Positions 32,502-40,604 of a stretch of 42,742 nucleotides of DNA are shown in pieces (position 1 is the stretch's first letter; each line of letters begins with the position of its first letter). The position numbers and the translations under genes were made by a program. The notes below the pieces were generated by a model. It was not told where the DNA came from and searched no databases. It saw only the letters and a program-made list of their open reading frames with translations. This DNA is from Selenomonadaceae bacterium (GTDB lineage: Bacteria > Bacillota > Negativicutes > Selenomonadales > Selenomonadaceae), in NCBI GenBank assembly GCA_017470715.1, contig JAFUYE010000007.1:1-42742 (forward strand), given 5' to 3'.

Positions 32502-33440
32502 ATGGACACAAAAATTGTTCGCGGAATGCTTTTGGGTTTGGCAACGTGCGACGCGTTGGGCGTTCCCGTCGAATTTGCCTCGCGATACACGCTGAAAGAT
32601 CGTCCCGTGACGAAAATGATTGCTTTCGGGACGTGGTATCAACCGGCGGGCACGTGGTCGGACGATACAAGCATGACCGTTGCAACTATGGAAAGTCTTT
32701 ATCGCCGAAAACAAATCGACTACGACGACATGTTGAGGAATTTTGTTCGCTGGTACGACAAAGCCGAATTCACGGCGAACGACGAACGTTTTGATGTCGG
32801 CAACACGACGCGGGCGTCGATTTTGAGATATTCTCGCGGACTTTTGCCGCCGACGAAATGCGGTGCGACTGATGACAACACAAACGGCAACGGCTCGTTG
32901 ATGCGAATTTTGCCTGCGATTTTGTATCTTTTCGGCACGCGTGGAAAAATTTCCGTCGACGAATTAAAAATCATCCACAACATTTCCGCTTTGACGCACG
33001 CGCATCCGATAAGCAAAATTTCTTGCGGAATTTACGCGTTGATTGTCGCGCAGATTTTGAGCGGAAAAAATATTTCGGATGCTTTTGCCGCCGGAATAAA
33101 TGACGCGAAAACTTTTTACGGCAACGATACGGAATTCAAAGCGTTTACCCGTCTGTACGAAAATTTTGCGTCGTTGCCCGAAGAAAGAATTTTGAGCGGC
33201 GGTTATGTCGTCGAAACTTTGGAAGCCGCGCTGTGGTGCCTGCTCAACACGAACGATTTCAGAAGTCTTGCGCTTAAAGTGATTAATCTCGGCGGCGACA
33301 CGGACACTGCCGGAGCTGTTGCGGGCGGCGTTGCGGGAATTATTTACGGCGTCGAAGAAATTCCCGAAGAGTGGCTTTCTGTGCTCAGAAAACGCGATTG
33401 GCTCGAAAAAATGGCGGACGACTTCGCAACCGTTTGCTGA
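32502..33440 (+). CDS. ADP-ribosylglycohydrolase family protein
   Basis: The 312-residue product shows the metal-binding signatures of the family: GMLLGLATCDALGVPVEF, WSDDTSM (Asp54, Asp55, Thr56), and LGGDTDTAGAVAGG near 264. These enzymes remove ADP-ribose from proteins or small molecules (DraG-like), in the cytoplasm. No nitrogenase or ADP-ribosyltransferase gene is present, so the target is unknown. It lies between two phosphatase-type genes, suggesting a unit for removing modifications. GGAGG precedes the ATG. Confidence 0.9.
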   Translation: MDTKIVRGMLLGLATCDALGVPVEFASRYTLKDRPVTKMIAFGTWYQPAGTWSDDTSMTVATMESLYRRKQIDYDDMLRNFVRWYDKAEFTANDERFDVGNTTRASILRYSRGLLPPTKCGATDDNTNGNGSLMRILPAILYLFGTRGKISVDELKIIHNISALTHAHPISKISCGIYALIVAQILSGKNISDAFAAGINDAKTFYGNDTEFKAFTRLYENFASLPEERILSGGYVVETLEAALWCLLNTNDFRSLALKVINLGGDTDTAGAVAGGVAGIIYGVEEIPEEWLSVLRKRDWLEKMADDFATVC

Positions 33441-33463
33441 AAAAATTTTTCGGAGGTAACTTC

Positions 33464-34312
33464 ATGAAGTTTGATTATCACATGCACCTTGAATACGGCG
33501 ATTACGACGAAAATTGGGTTCAAGGTTTTTTTGACGCGGCGAAAACTCACGGGCTTGACGAAATTGGTTTCAGCGAACACTCGCACACGTTCCCCGAATT
33601 TGAACATTTTTATTACGACGATTTAATTCTTGATGAAACGCCGATGGGAATTTTTCAGCGCAAGTGGCTCAAGAAAAACAAATTCAAGCATTCGATACAA
33701 GATTACTTCGATTTCGTTGCGAAGTTGCAGAAAAATCATGCGGTGAAAATCGGCATTGAAGTTTGCAATTTCCGCGACCAAGCCGGCGTAAAAAAAATTC
33801 TCGACGCGTGGGATTTCGATTATCGAATCGGTTCCGTGCATTTTCTTCGCGGCTGGGCTTACGACTCGAAAGAAATTATCGACGAGTGGACACGTCGCGA
33901 CTTGAAAGACATTTGGGAAGAATACACCGCGCAGGTTGAAATGCTTGCCGACAGCGGGCTTTACGATATTTTGGGGCACCCGTTCAACATTCGCTTGTTC
34001 AAATTTATTCCGACGTTCGACGTGAGCGAATATCTTGAGCGTGTTGCCGTTGCGTTGAAAAAATCGAACATGGCTGTCGACGTGAACACCGGAACGCTGT
34101 ATCGATACCCGATTGCGGAAATTTCGCCGTATGCGGACTTCATGAAAGTTGCCGCCGCTTACGAACTTCCGATTGTCATAACCAGTGACGCGCACAATCC
34201 CGAAGACTGCGGAAAATTTTACGAACCGGCAACGGATTACGTTCGCGGCTTCGGCTACAAAAAAATTTTACGCTTCACCAAACGCAAGGGCGAACTCGTC
34301 GACTTGGGCTGA
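33464..34312 (+). CDS. PHP-domain phosphoesterase (histidinol-phosphatase-like)
   Basis: The 282-residue protein carries the PHP metal-binding motifs: DYHMHLEYGDYDE (His6, His8), GFSEHSH (Glu38-His41), ILGHPFNI near 170 and TSDAHNPED near 240. These are features of the HisK-type histidinol phosphatases and related metal-dependent phosphoesterases. No his genes are nearby, so a histidine role is unproven. The ATG at 33464 has GGAGGT at 33452-33457; an in-frame upstream start lies inside the previous gene. Confidence 0.85.
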   Translation: MKFDYHMHLEYGDYDENWVQGFFDAAKTHGLDEIGFSEHSHTFPEFEHFYYDDLILDETPMGIFQRKWLKKNKFKHSIQDYFDFVAKLQKNHAVKIGIEVCNFRDQAGVKKILDAWDFDYRIGSVHFLRGWAYDSKEIIDEWTRRDLKDIWEEYTAQVEMLADSGLYDILGHPFNIRLFKFIPTFDVSEYLERVAVALKKSNMAVDVNTGTLYRYPIAEISPYADFMKVAAAYELPIVITSDAHNPEDCGKFYEPATDYVRGFGYKKILRFTKRKGELVDLG

Positions 34313-34322
34313 AAAAATTTCA

Positions 34323-34357
34323 CTTGTCCCTTGTCCCTTTACCCTTGCCACTTAACT
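34323..34357 (+). repeat. Five heptamers upstream of the HydF-like gene
   Basis: CTTGTCC, CTTGTCC, CTTTACC, CTTGCCA, CTTAACT run in series and match the array inside trpE (18426-18460) in length and final unit. Here it supplies the -35 box and most of the spacer of a promoter. Confidence 0.75.
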
Positions 34358-34366
34358 TGCTATAAT
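34338..34366 (+). promoter_or_regulatory. Putative promoter of the HydF-like GTPase gene
   Basis: TTTACC (34338-34343) and a perfect TATAAT (34361-34366), extended by TGC, are 17 bases apart. The -35 box comes from the heptamer array. Confidence 0.65.
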
Positions 34367-34391
34367 CGCGAAAAAAAGGAGGCGAGCTTTT

Positions 34392-34838
34392 ATGAAACAG
34401 GTTGGCATTTTCGGCAAGCGCAAAAGCGGCAAATCGGCTTTGATGTACGCGTTGACCAAACACAAATTCCGGCAAGACGCGGAACTTTGCGCAATGGAAA
34501 TCAGCGGCGTGACCAAAGTCATGTTGGTTGACACAGTCGGTGTCGACGTTGAAGGTTCAACCGCAGAAAAATCCGCGCAATCGGTCGAAATTTCGCTGAT
34601 TCTTATTTCGGATGATTCATTTGAACTTGAACTTGCGTGGATAAGCAAACTTCGCAAAGCCGGCTCGTCGATAATCGCGGTGATAAGTCGTGCGGACACG
34701 TTCGCGGACGGCGGCAAAGCTTTGGCAGCGGCTGTTCATGAAGTTTCGGGACTTGAAACAATTTGCGTGAGTGCAACAACGGGCGCGGGCATCGAAGAAC
34801 TTGACGCGGAAATTAATCGCCGCCTCTCGGAGGAGTGA
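34392..34838 (+). CDS. Small GTPase resembling the N-terminal domain of HydF
   Basis: The 148-residue protein has Walker A GKRKSGKS at residues 8-15 and the G3-type VDTVGVD (Asp47) followed by EGSTAEKS, a pattern close to the GTPase domain of HydF, the [FeFe]-hydrogenase maturation factor, including the MEI element before G3. It is far shorter than HydF (about 400 residues), lacks the iron-sulfur and dimerisation domains, and the switch I region with its GTT motif is missing. The G4 position reads VISRADTF. Function is unknown; a regulatory paralogue is one possibility. GGAGG precedes the ATG. Confidence 0.65.
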   Translation: MKQVGIFGKRKSGKSALMYALTKHKFRQDAELCAMEISGVTKVMLVDTVGVDVEGSTAEKSAQSVEISLILISDDSFELELAWISKLRKAGSSIIAVISRADTFADGGKALAAAVHEVSGLETICVSATTGAGIEELDAEINRRLSEE

Positions 34839-34843
34839 GAACA

Positions 34844-35716
34844 TTGCTAAAAAAAATTTTTGCCTTCGCGATAATCTGCACGGCAATTTTTTTCGCTCCC
34901 GGCACTGCAAGCGCGGAAACAACTTGGTATTGGCTCTTCGCCGATGACAAATACAGCAAATATTTTGATTCGGAATCGGTCAAAGTCGAGAAAAAAGTTG
35001 TCACGGGCGACGGGCGCGAAATTCCGATTGAAATTGAGGCGTGGACGAAAACATCTTACAGCTACGAAGGTGCCGCCGAAACGATAAAAACTTACGGGAT
35101 AGCGAACATTTTGCCCGACCCGCATTCGTTGAGTTATTCGGTTGCACTGCTCAGAATCAATCCGCAAAATCGCACGTTGCAATATGCCCGCGAAGATTTT
35201 TACAACGATAAAGGCGAAGTTATTTGGTCAGACGGCGAACGACGCGTCAAGGAAATTAATTCGCAGTCATTTGACGAAGATTTTTATTGCGCGATTGTCG
35301 ACGCGGTTTTTGATTTCAACGAGGCAGAACGCAAAAATGCCGCCGACAGATGGATTGATTTATACAGCTTCACGAATTCAAACGGCGAAACGGTGAACTT
35401 GACGGCGGACACGACAACCATGCGGCTCAAAGGTTCCAATCTTTTGCTGTGGGAATGGGAAACGACCAAAAATCCCGCCGGACAGACGTTGCAGATCCGT
35501 TTCATGAAAAAAGCCGTGAACTTGACGCAGGGCACCGAAGTCATCAAAAGCGGACGCGTTTGGACGCCGACAAATTCTTGGCAAGATTTGGTTGACGAAA
35601 ACGACGGGGCTTACCGCATGATTAAAGGCGACGAGCCCGACTACAAAGCTTTGGTTCGTCTGCGCGCTTACGTCAAAAACAATTCGCGTTGGGTCTGCCG
35701 TTATTCGTTGGATTGA
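34844..35716 (+). CDS. Secreted protein of unknown function
   Basis: The 290-residue product begins with a signal peptide (LLKKIFAFAIICTAIFFAP, cleavage near TASAE) and the mature part starts TTWYWLFADDKYSKYFDSESV, then a repeated theme of short strands with many Trp, Tyr and Asp residues. A second segment near residue 180 (RWIDLYSFTNSNGETVNLT) resembles the start, hinting at two related domains. No enzyme motif is seen. The TTG at 34844 has GGAGGAG at 34829-34835; a GTG at 34835 lies on that site. It starts six bases after the GTPase stop. Confidence 0.6.
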   Translation: MLKKIFAFAIICTAIFFAPGTASAETTWYWLFADDKYSKYFDSESVKVEKKVVTGDGREIPIEIEAWTKTSYSYEGAAETIKTYGIANILPDPHSLSYSVALLRINPQNRTLQYAREDFYNDKGEVIWSDGERRVKEINSQSFDEDFYCAIVDAVFDFNEAERKNAADRWIDLYSFTNSNGETVNLTADTTTMRLKGSNLLLWEWETTKNPAGQTLQIRFMKKAVNLTQGTEVIKSGRVWTPTNSWQDLVDENDGAYRMIKGDEPDYKALVRLRAYVKNNSRWVCRYSLD

Positions 35717-35728
35717 GGAGTTGAGCTT

Positions 35729-36652
35729 ATGCCGATAAAAATTCCAAACAACTTGCCCGCGACGCACGTCCTTGAAGGCGAAAATATTTTCGTAATGGAC
35801 GCCGACCGCGCTTACACGCAGGATATTCGCCCGCTGAAAATTTTAATTCTCAACCTCATGCCGATAAAATCTGTCACGGAAACTCAACTGCTTCGTCTGT
35901 TGGGCAACACGCCGTTGCAAGTCGAAGTTGATTTTATTTACACGCGAACTTACACGCCGACTCACACGTCGAAAGATTATCTCACGGAATTTTACGGGAC
36001 GTTTGACGACGTTTGCGATAAAAATTACGACGGTTTCATTATCACGGGCGCGCCGCTTGAGCTTGTCGAGTTCGAGGACGTAACCTATTGGCAGGAACTT
36101 ACCGAGCTGATGGAGTGGAGCAAGTCACACGCCTGGTCGACGTTTTATATCTGCTGGGGCGCGCAGGCGGCGTTGTATCATTATTACGGCGTGCCGAAAT
36201 ATTTGTTGCCGGAAAAACTTTCGGGCGTGTACCTGCACAGACTCTGCGTTCGGCACGAAAAACTTTTCCGCGGCTTCGACGACGAATTTTTTGTCCCGCA
36301 TTCACGTTACACGGAAACGCGCCGCGAAGACATTTTAAAAGTTCCCGAACTGACGCTGTTGTCCGAATCCGACGAGGCGGGCGTTTATGCCGTGGCGAAT
36401 CTCAAGGCGCGACAATTTTTTATCACGGGGCACGCCGAATACGATCCGAATACGTTGCAGAACGAATATATTCGCGACGTTCGCGCAGGTTTGAATCCGC
36501 ACGTGCCGCAAAATTATTTCCCGAATGATGACCCGACGAAAGAGCCCGTGGTTAAGTGGCGGTCGGTGGCACATCTTTTGTTCGCCAACTGGTTGAATTA
36601 TTACGTCTATCAAGAAACGCCTTACGAACTTGAATCAATCGGACAGCATTGA
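35729..36652 (+). CDS. metA: Homoserine O-acetyltransferase (MetA family, MetAA)
   Basis: MetA activates homoserine for methionine synthesis. The 307-residue product has catalytic Cys142 ([15 protein letters not shown]), and His235/Glu237 (ITGHAEYD). At position 111 it has Glu ([10 protein letters not shown]), where succinyl-CoA-using enzymes such as E. coli have Gly; Glu111 is known to specify acetyl-CoA in this family, so acetylation is predicted. GAGGAG precedes the ATG. It lies 12 bases behind the secreted protein gene and is ended by a terminator. Confidence 0.93.
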   Translation: MPIKIPNNLPATHVLEGENIFVMDADRAYTQDIRPLKILILNLMPIKSVTETQLLRLLGNTPLQVEVDFIYTRTYTPTHTSKDYLTEFYGTFDDVCDKNYDGFIITGAPLELVEFEDVTYWQELTELMEWSKSHAWSTFYICWGAQAALYHYYGVPKYLLPEKLSGVYLHRLCVRHEKLFRGFDDEFFVPHSRYTETRREDILKVPELTLLSESDEAGVYAVANLKARQFFITGHAEYDPNTLQNEYIRDVRAGLNPHVPQNYFPNDDPTKEPVVKWRSVAHLLFANWLNYYVYQETPYELESIGQH

Positions 36653-36669
36653 CTTCCCAAAAAAAAAAA

Positions 36670-36703
36670 GAGCAATCTCAACCGAGACTGCTCAATTTTT
36701 TTT
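36670..36703 (+). terminator. Terminator of metA
   Basis: GAGCA/TGCTC and TCTC/GAGA pair with one mismatch around AACC (36670-36693), followed by AA and eight T. Confidence 0.85.
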
Positions 36704-36717
36704 GTCCGATAAATTTT

Positions 36718-36992
36718 TAGGGGCTGTTGATAAATTGTCGAGCTCTATCGCTGCGATTGAGTTCGTTCGGCGATTTTGAGTTTTGTGAATCAACTTTTCT
36801 TTGCTTGCCCAAAGAAAAGTTGCAAAAGAAAAGGCACGCCTACGCGGCGGGCGGCTGCTCGTTCGTTGTAAAAACGTTGCGACAAGTCGTGCGTTGTTGT
36901 GCCCGCAAATTTCGCATCACGCGAAATACGCGGGCGGCCGCACGTCCTGTGCGGCCGCTGATTGACGCTGATTAATTTGCCAACAGCCCCTA
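36718..36992. mobile_element. MITE-like element with 19-bp terminal inverted repeats
   Basis: TAGGGGCTGTTGATAAATT (36718-36736) and the reverse complement of 36974-36992 agree at 17 of 19 positions. A TA (or TAG) flanks both sides as a possible target duplication. The 275-base interior has no transposase and contains repeat copy C. The right end overlaps the stop codon of the minus-strand gene 36990-38045. A non-autonomous element moved by a transposase elsewhere is the simplest reading. Confidence 0.7.
36748..36965 (-). repeat. Dispersed structured repeat, copy C
   Basis: Read on the minus strand: GCGGCCGCAC/GTGCGGCCGC (36958-36934), nested CCCGC/GCGGG and ATTTCGC/GCGAAAT with loop GTGAT (36934-36902, identical to copy B), CGCC/GGCG with loop GCGTA (36849-36837), CAACTTTTCTTT/AAAGAAAAGTTG (36822-36791), and an end containing CTCAATCG. 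Order and length match copies A and B. Confidence 0.85.
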
Positions 36993-38045
36993 GGTTGTCA
37001 TGTTCAAAAAATATCCCGCGTTTTCTTTGGAGTATGCGGCAGTTCGATTGTTCTGCACCGCGTAAAGTGATTCTGTCGGTTCGTCGCGTTTGTCGCCCGC
37101 GTAGTCCGTGACCGTCGGGAAAAGATTTTCGCGTTGAGAATTCGCCAAATCGACGTTGCGGCTCATTCGTCCCGCCAAACCGTTTTGACCGAGTACGGCG
37201 TTCACGTCGGAAGAATTTTCGCTGAGCGCGTCGACAAGTTTATTTTCGTTGACGTGAAGTTTTCCGCTTTCGTTGACGGAAATTCCCACGGCGTCAAGCG
37301 ATTGCGTCAAAGTTTCGTTGTCGCCGAAATTCGCAACCAGCGCGTTCATTCGGTTTGACACGTCGCGATTTTCGTTGAGATAATCGACCGTGCTGTTGAA
37401 AGTGTTGACGAAATTTCGCACGTCCGAAAGCGCGTCCCGCGTCGAATCCGGATTTTGAATCGTTTCGGTAACGTTCGACGTTTCGGCGGTGAGATATTCG
37501 GCAACAAAATTTTCAAACCTTTCGACGGGGCGCATTTCGTAATTTTGCGCGGCTTGAATTTGTTCGTTATCGGGAATTTGTTCGTTGTCTTCGCGAAAAA
37601 ATTTTTCATCGTCATTTTCCGTGTCTTCGAGTGGAATTTCAGCGTCGGTAAAATTTTTGAACGCGGAGTCAACTTCGGCTTTGTCTTGAAGATTGATTTC
37701 GAGTTTGTCTGCGGATTTTTTGAGCGACGACATGGTTTCATCGAATTCGGAATTAAAATTTTCGCGTTCTTCCGCGTAGCTGCCGAGTTTTTCGCGGACA
37801 GTCGGGCGAAGTCCGAATTTTGATTTCACCATATCGGCGGCGGTATCAATCGGGGCTTGAATCAAAATTGAATCGTCGGCAGTGGACTCTTTCGGGTCTT
37901 TCACCAACATAAGATTTGCGGCAGTGTCGAGCGAACCCGTTATCAGTATGGATTTTGCTGACCTTTGAAAGTCGTCGCGGAAAAATTTGGCTGAAACGTC
38001 CGCAGTCAATTCGACTTGCCGGGTAATTGCGTTGACGGTCGGCAT
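36990..38045 (-). CDS. FliD C-terminal-like protein
   Basis: The 351-residue acidic, lysine-rich protein has a region at about 195-320 resembling the C-terminal part of the flagellar cap protein FliD (VRNFVNTFNSTVDYL, LTQSLDAVGISVNESGKL, ENKLVDALSENSSDV, GLAGRMSRNVDLA). The N-terminal half lacks the FliD D0/D1 features and is mostly charged helix. No signal peptide is visible, as expected for flagellar-type export. The stop codon lies in the terminal inverted repeat of the MITE-like element, so the native C-terminus may have been altered. Start at 38045 has AAAGGAG; GTG at 38054 is an alternative. Confidence 0.6.
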   Translation of the reverse strand: MPTVNAITRQVELTADVSAKFFRDDFQRSAKSILITGSLDTAANLMLVKDPKESTADDSILIQAPIDTAADMVKSKFGLRPTVREKLGSYAEERENFNSEFDETMSSLKKSADKLEINLQDKAEVDSAFKNFTDAEIPLEDTENDDEKFFREDNEQIPDNEQIQAAQNYEMRPVERFENFVAEYLTAETSNVTETIQNPDSTRDALSDVRNFVNTFNSTVDYLNENRDVSNRMNALVANFGDNETLTQSLDAVGISVNESGKLHVNENKLVDALSENSSDVNAVLGQNGLAGRMSRNVDLANSQRENLFPTVTDYAGDKRDEPTESLYAVQNNRTAAYSKENAGYFLNMTT

Positions 38046-38091
38046 GGTGCTCACTCCTTTTCAACGAACAGAAACAATCCTTGTCGCGAAC

Positions 38092-38120
38092 ATTTTATAA
38101 TTTAACGGTTCAATCTTCAA
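38092..38120 (-). promoter_or_regulatory. Putative promoter of the FliD-like gene
   Basis: On the minus strand TTGAAG (38120-38115) and TAAAAT (38097-38092) are 17 bases apart, about 47 bases before the start codon. Confidence 0.5.
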
Positions 38121-38160
38121 GACGCGCCGAAGAAAATTTTTATTCGGGCTTGTCTTTGCG

Positions 38161-38189
38161 TTGACATTGCGCGGGCTTTTTGTTATCAT
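38161..38189 (+). promoter_or_regulatory. Promoter of tRNA-Ser
   Basis: A perfect TTGACA (38161-38166) and TATCAT (38184-38189) are 17 bases apart, 12 bases before the tRNA. Confidence 0.8.
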
Positions 38190-38201
38190 TTGCGCGTTTA
38201 A

Positions 38202-38290
<89 letters not shown>

Positions 38291-38370
38291 TACGAAAATT
38301 TTCTCCGCACGGAGTTTCAAAAATATATCTTCGCCTTCGGGCGATTATTTTTAGGAAGGCGGCGATTTTT

Positions 38371-38850
38371 ATGGACAACACAAACGAAGTTGTAAACGCG
38401 CAAACTCCGACAACCGAATCGGACAAATTGCTTATCGTCATTGCCGACGACTCACGGCTTTTGCGCAAAAAATTGCACGAAGAACTTAACCGGCACGATT
38501 GCGAAGTCATTGAAGCCGTCAACGGTAAGGAAGCCATAACTTTCGTCTTGGAACGCGAACCCGACGGCGTAATTTTGGATATTGTCATGCCGATTGTCGG
38601 CGGAATTGAGGCACTTGAATTCATTCGCGAAGTTGCCCCCGATTTGCCCGTCGTAATGCTCAGTTCCATGAACACGCCGCAAAAATTGATGAAGTGCCTT
38701 AAAATGGGCGCGATTGATTTCATACAGAAACCTTACACCCGTGAACAAATCGCCCGCACGGTCGACAGGCTCAGAAAGTTGAAAGTCAAACGTCTGGAAA
38801 AATCAACCGAAACGGCGGCTGACGAATTCGACAACTATGACCAAATTTGA
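38371..38850 (+). CDS. Single-domain response regulator (CheY-like receiver)
   Basis: The 159-residue product has a receiver domain with the acidic pair Asp26-Asp27, the phosphoacceptor Asp70 (VILDIVMP), Ser98 and Lys120 (IQKPY). An N-terminal extension of 18 residues and a charged C-terminal tail follow the domain; no DNA-binding or output domain is present. It may act in chemotaxis-like or stress signalling; no partner kinase is in the window. GGAAGG precedes the ATG. A cupin gene follows after 12 bases. Confidence 0.88.
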   Translation: MDNTNEVVNAQTPTTESDKLLIVIADDSRLLRKKLHEELNRHDCEVIEAVNGKEAITFVLEREPDGVILDIVMPIVGGIEALEFIREVAPDLPVVMLSSMNTPQKLMKCLKMGAIDFIQKPYTREQIARTVDRLRKLKVKRLEKSTETAADEFDNYDQI

Positions 38851-38862
38851 GGAGGGTTTATC

Positions 38863-39207
38863 ATGCCGATTATTGAGCAGAACACAGTTTCGGCAATGAA
38901 CAAAGCCGGCGGCAAAGGCGAAATTTTTATCACGCATCTTTTAACGCCCGCTGAAATGGGCGACAAGTGCGCAATGTTCGCCAAAGTCCGAATTCCCGTC
39001 GGAGCATCGCTCGGCGTTCACAAACACACGGGCAACACCGAAACTTATCACATCTTGCAAGGTACTGCGCTTTACACCGACAACGACAAAACTTATCCCG
39101 TCAAAGCGGGCGACACAACTTTTTGTGCGGACGGCGACATTCACGGCATCGAAACGCTTGGCGACGAAGATTTGATTTTTATCGCGCTGATTATTAACAC
39201 GAAATAA
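38863..39207 (+). CDS. Cupin-domain protein
   Basis: The 114-residue protein is a single cupin barrel with the two metal-binding motifs GVHKHTGNTETYHILQG and GDTTFCADGDIHGIETLG. Proteins of this type bind small ligands or isomerise sugars. GGAGG precedes the ATG, 12 bases after the response regulator, so both are probably co-expressed. The substrate is unknown. Confidence 0.85.
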   Translation: MPIIEQNTVSAMNKAGGKGEIFITHLLTPAEMGDKCAMFAKVRIPVGASLGVHKHTGNTETYHILQGTALYTDNDKTYPVKAGDTTFCADGDIHGIETLGDEDLIFIALIINTK

Positions 39208-39233
39208 TTTTTGCTCGTTACTGCCGAAACGTA

Positions 39234-39262
39234 TTGCACGGCGATTTTCACTGTGCTAAGAT
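39234..39262 (+). promoter_or_regulatory. Promoter of the YjfB-like gene
   Basis: TTGCAC (39234-39239) and TAAGAT (39257-39262) are 17 bases apart, with a TGC extension before the -10 box. Confidence 0.65.
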
Positions 39263-39292
39263 ACGTTCAACCACGGAAAGGAGTTGGCGACA

Positions 39293-39472
39293 ATGGATAT
39301 GAGTATCGCGGCAATGTCGGTTGATATGAGCATGGCGAAGGCACAACAGGAACTCGGCATTTCGGTTTTGAAAATCGCAATGGAGGCGGACAACTCAATC
39401 GCCGAAGAAGCTTTGGAGCTTGTCGAGAGCCTGGATCCCGCGCTCGGAAACAATATCGACATTTCAATTTGA
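39293..39472 (+). CDS. YjfB-like putative motility peptide
   Basis: The 59-residue product is methionine-rich at the N-terminus (MDMSIAAMSVDMSMAKAQQE) and resembles the small YjfB-type proteins annotated as putative motility proteins in Firmicutes. It has no signal peptide or membrane segment. AAAGGAG precedes the ATG at 39293; a TTG at 39284 is less well placed. The role is unverified, but flagellum-related proteins occur nearby. Confidence 0.65.
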   Translation: MDMSIAAMSVDMSMAKAQQELGISVLKIAMEADNSIAEEALELVESLDPALGNNIDISI

Positions 39473-39480
39473 ATTGGGGC

Positions 39481-39509
39481 TTGATTTTTCTGAAGCATTC
39501 TGCTAAATT
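39481..39509 (+). promoter_or_regulatory. Promoter of the HU gene
   Basis: TTGATT (39481-39486) and TAAATT (39504-39509) are 17 bases apart with TGC directly before the -10 box, 35 bases before the start codon. Confidence 0.65.
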
Positions 39510-39544
39510 CTGCAGGTAATTTTTCCAAAGGAGGAAATTGTTTT

Positions 39545-39820
39545 ATGACGAGAGCTGAATTGATAGTGAACGTTGCCGAAAAGGCGAAACTTGACCGCAA
39601 GAGCGCGGAAAAAGCAGTCGCGGCAACTTTCGAGACGATTAAATTGGCACTGATTGAAGGCGACAAAGTTCAGGTGCTCGGTTTCGGTACATTCGAGAAT
39701 CGCACGCGTGCTGCCCGCAAGGGTCGCAACCCCCGCACCGGCGAAGAAATCGAAATCAAGGCGTCGAACTTGCCGTCGTTCAAAGCCGGCAAAAGCTTGA
39801 AAGAAGCCGTCAACCACTGA
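39545..39820 (+). CDS. hup: DNA-binding protein HU
   Basis: The 91-residue product is a standard HU subunit: N-terminal helices (TRAELIVNVAEKAKLDRKSAE), the GFGTFENRTRAARKGRNP beta-arm that inserts into the DNA minor groove, and a final short helix. It compacts and bends chromosomal DNA. GGAGG precedes the ATG, and a strong terminator follows, so it is a single-gene unit. Confidence 0.96.
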   Translation: MTRAELIVNVAEKAKLDRKSAEKAVAATFETIKLALIEGDKVQVLGFGTFENRTRAARKGRNPRTGEEIEIKASNLPSFKAGKSLKEAVNH

Positions 39821-39833
39821 GAAAATTTTTTCG

Positions 39834-39864
39834 CAGAGTCGAGTATTTTGCTCGGCTCTGTTTT
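39834..39864 (+). terminator. Terminator of the HU gene
   Basis: CAGAGTCGAG (39834-39843) pairs with CTCGGCTCTG (39851-39860, one G-U) around a 7-base loop, followed by four T and CGTTT. Confidence 0.8.
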
Positions 39865-39878
39865 CGTTTGGAGACGAA

Positions 39879-40604
39879 ATGCAAACTGCAATCATAACGG
39901 GCGGCACGTCGGGTATCGGACTTGCGACGGCGAAAATTTTTCTTGCACACGGATTTAATTGCGTGCTCGTCGGCAGAAGTCAATCGCGCTTTGAAAAAAT
40001 TCGTGCTGAACTCACGGGCAACTTTGAATTTGTTTCGGCGGACGTGCGAAAAGTTTCCGACTGTGACAAAATTATTTCGCGAACGGTTGAAATTTTCGGC
40101 GGCGTCAATGTTTTGATAAACTGCGCGGGAATTTATCACGAAGGTGCGATAACTTCCGTCAACGAAAAAATTTTTGACGACATTATTTCGACGAACGTCA
40201 AGGGAACTTTTTTTGTGACGCGGGCGGCTGTCGACGAACTCATTAAAAGTCGCGGTTCAATCGTCAACGTGGCAAGTGACGCGGGAATTCGCGGCAATTA
40301 TTTCTGCGCGGCTTATTCGGCGTCGAAAGGTGCGGTCGTCGCGTTCACGAAATCCCTTGCGTTGGAGTTGGCAAGTTTTCCCGTGCGCGTGAATTGTGTT
40401 GCTCCCGCCGACATTTGGACGCCGCTGACTGAACGACAACTTAAACTTTCGGGCGAAACCGTCGACGAACTTGCGAAAATTTATCCGCTCGGCAGAATCG
40501 GCACGGCTGACGAAGTTGCAGAAGCAATTTACTTTTTGGCGTCGGACGCGGCAAATTTTATCACGGGCGCAATTTTAAACGTTGACGGCGGATTAACCGC
40601 ATGA
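39879..40604 (+). CDS. Short-chain dehydrogenase/reductase
   Basis: The 241-residue product is a classical SDR with nucleotide-binding TGGTSGIG (residues 8-15), NCAG, Ser in IVNVASDAG, the catalytic YSASKG, and a C-terminal INGAILNVDGG-type end (GAILNVDGGLTA). It resembles FabG-like 3-oxoacyl-ACP reductases, but the gene sits away from fatty-acid genes and is coupled to a lipid glycosyltransferase, so the substrate is uncertain. GGAGACG precedes the ATG. Its stop overlaps the next start (ATGA). Confidence 0.88.
   Translation: MQTAIITGGTSGIGLATAKIFLAHGFNCVLVGRSQSRFEKIRAELTGNFEFVSADVRKVSDCDKIISRTVEIFGGVNVLINCAGIYHEGAITSVNEKIFDDIISTNVKGTFFVTRAAVDELIKSRGSIVNVASDAGIRGNYFCAAYSASKGAVVAFTKSLALELASFPVRVNCVAPADIWTPLTERQLKLSGETVDELAKIYPLGRIGTADEVAEAIYFLASDAANFITGAILNVDGGLTA

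Noticed and set aside
36670..36703. metA terminator hairpin as part of the MITE-like element
   Set aside because: The terminal inverted repeat begins at 36718, after the T tract, so the terminator belongs to metA.
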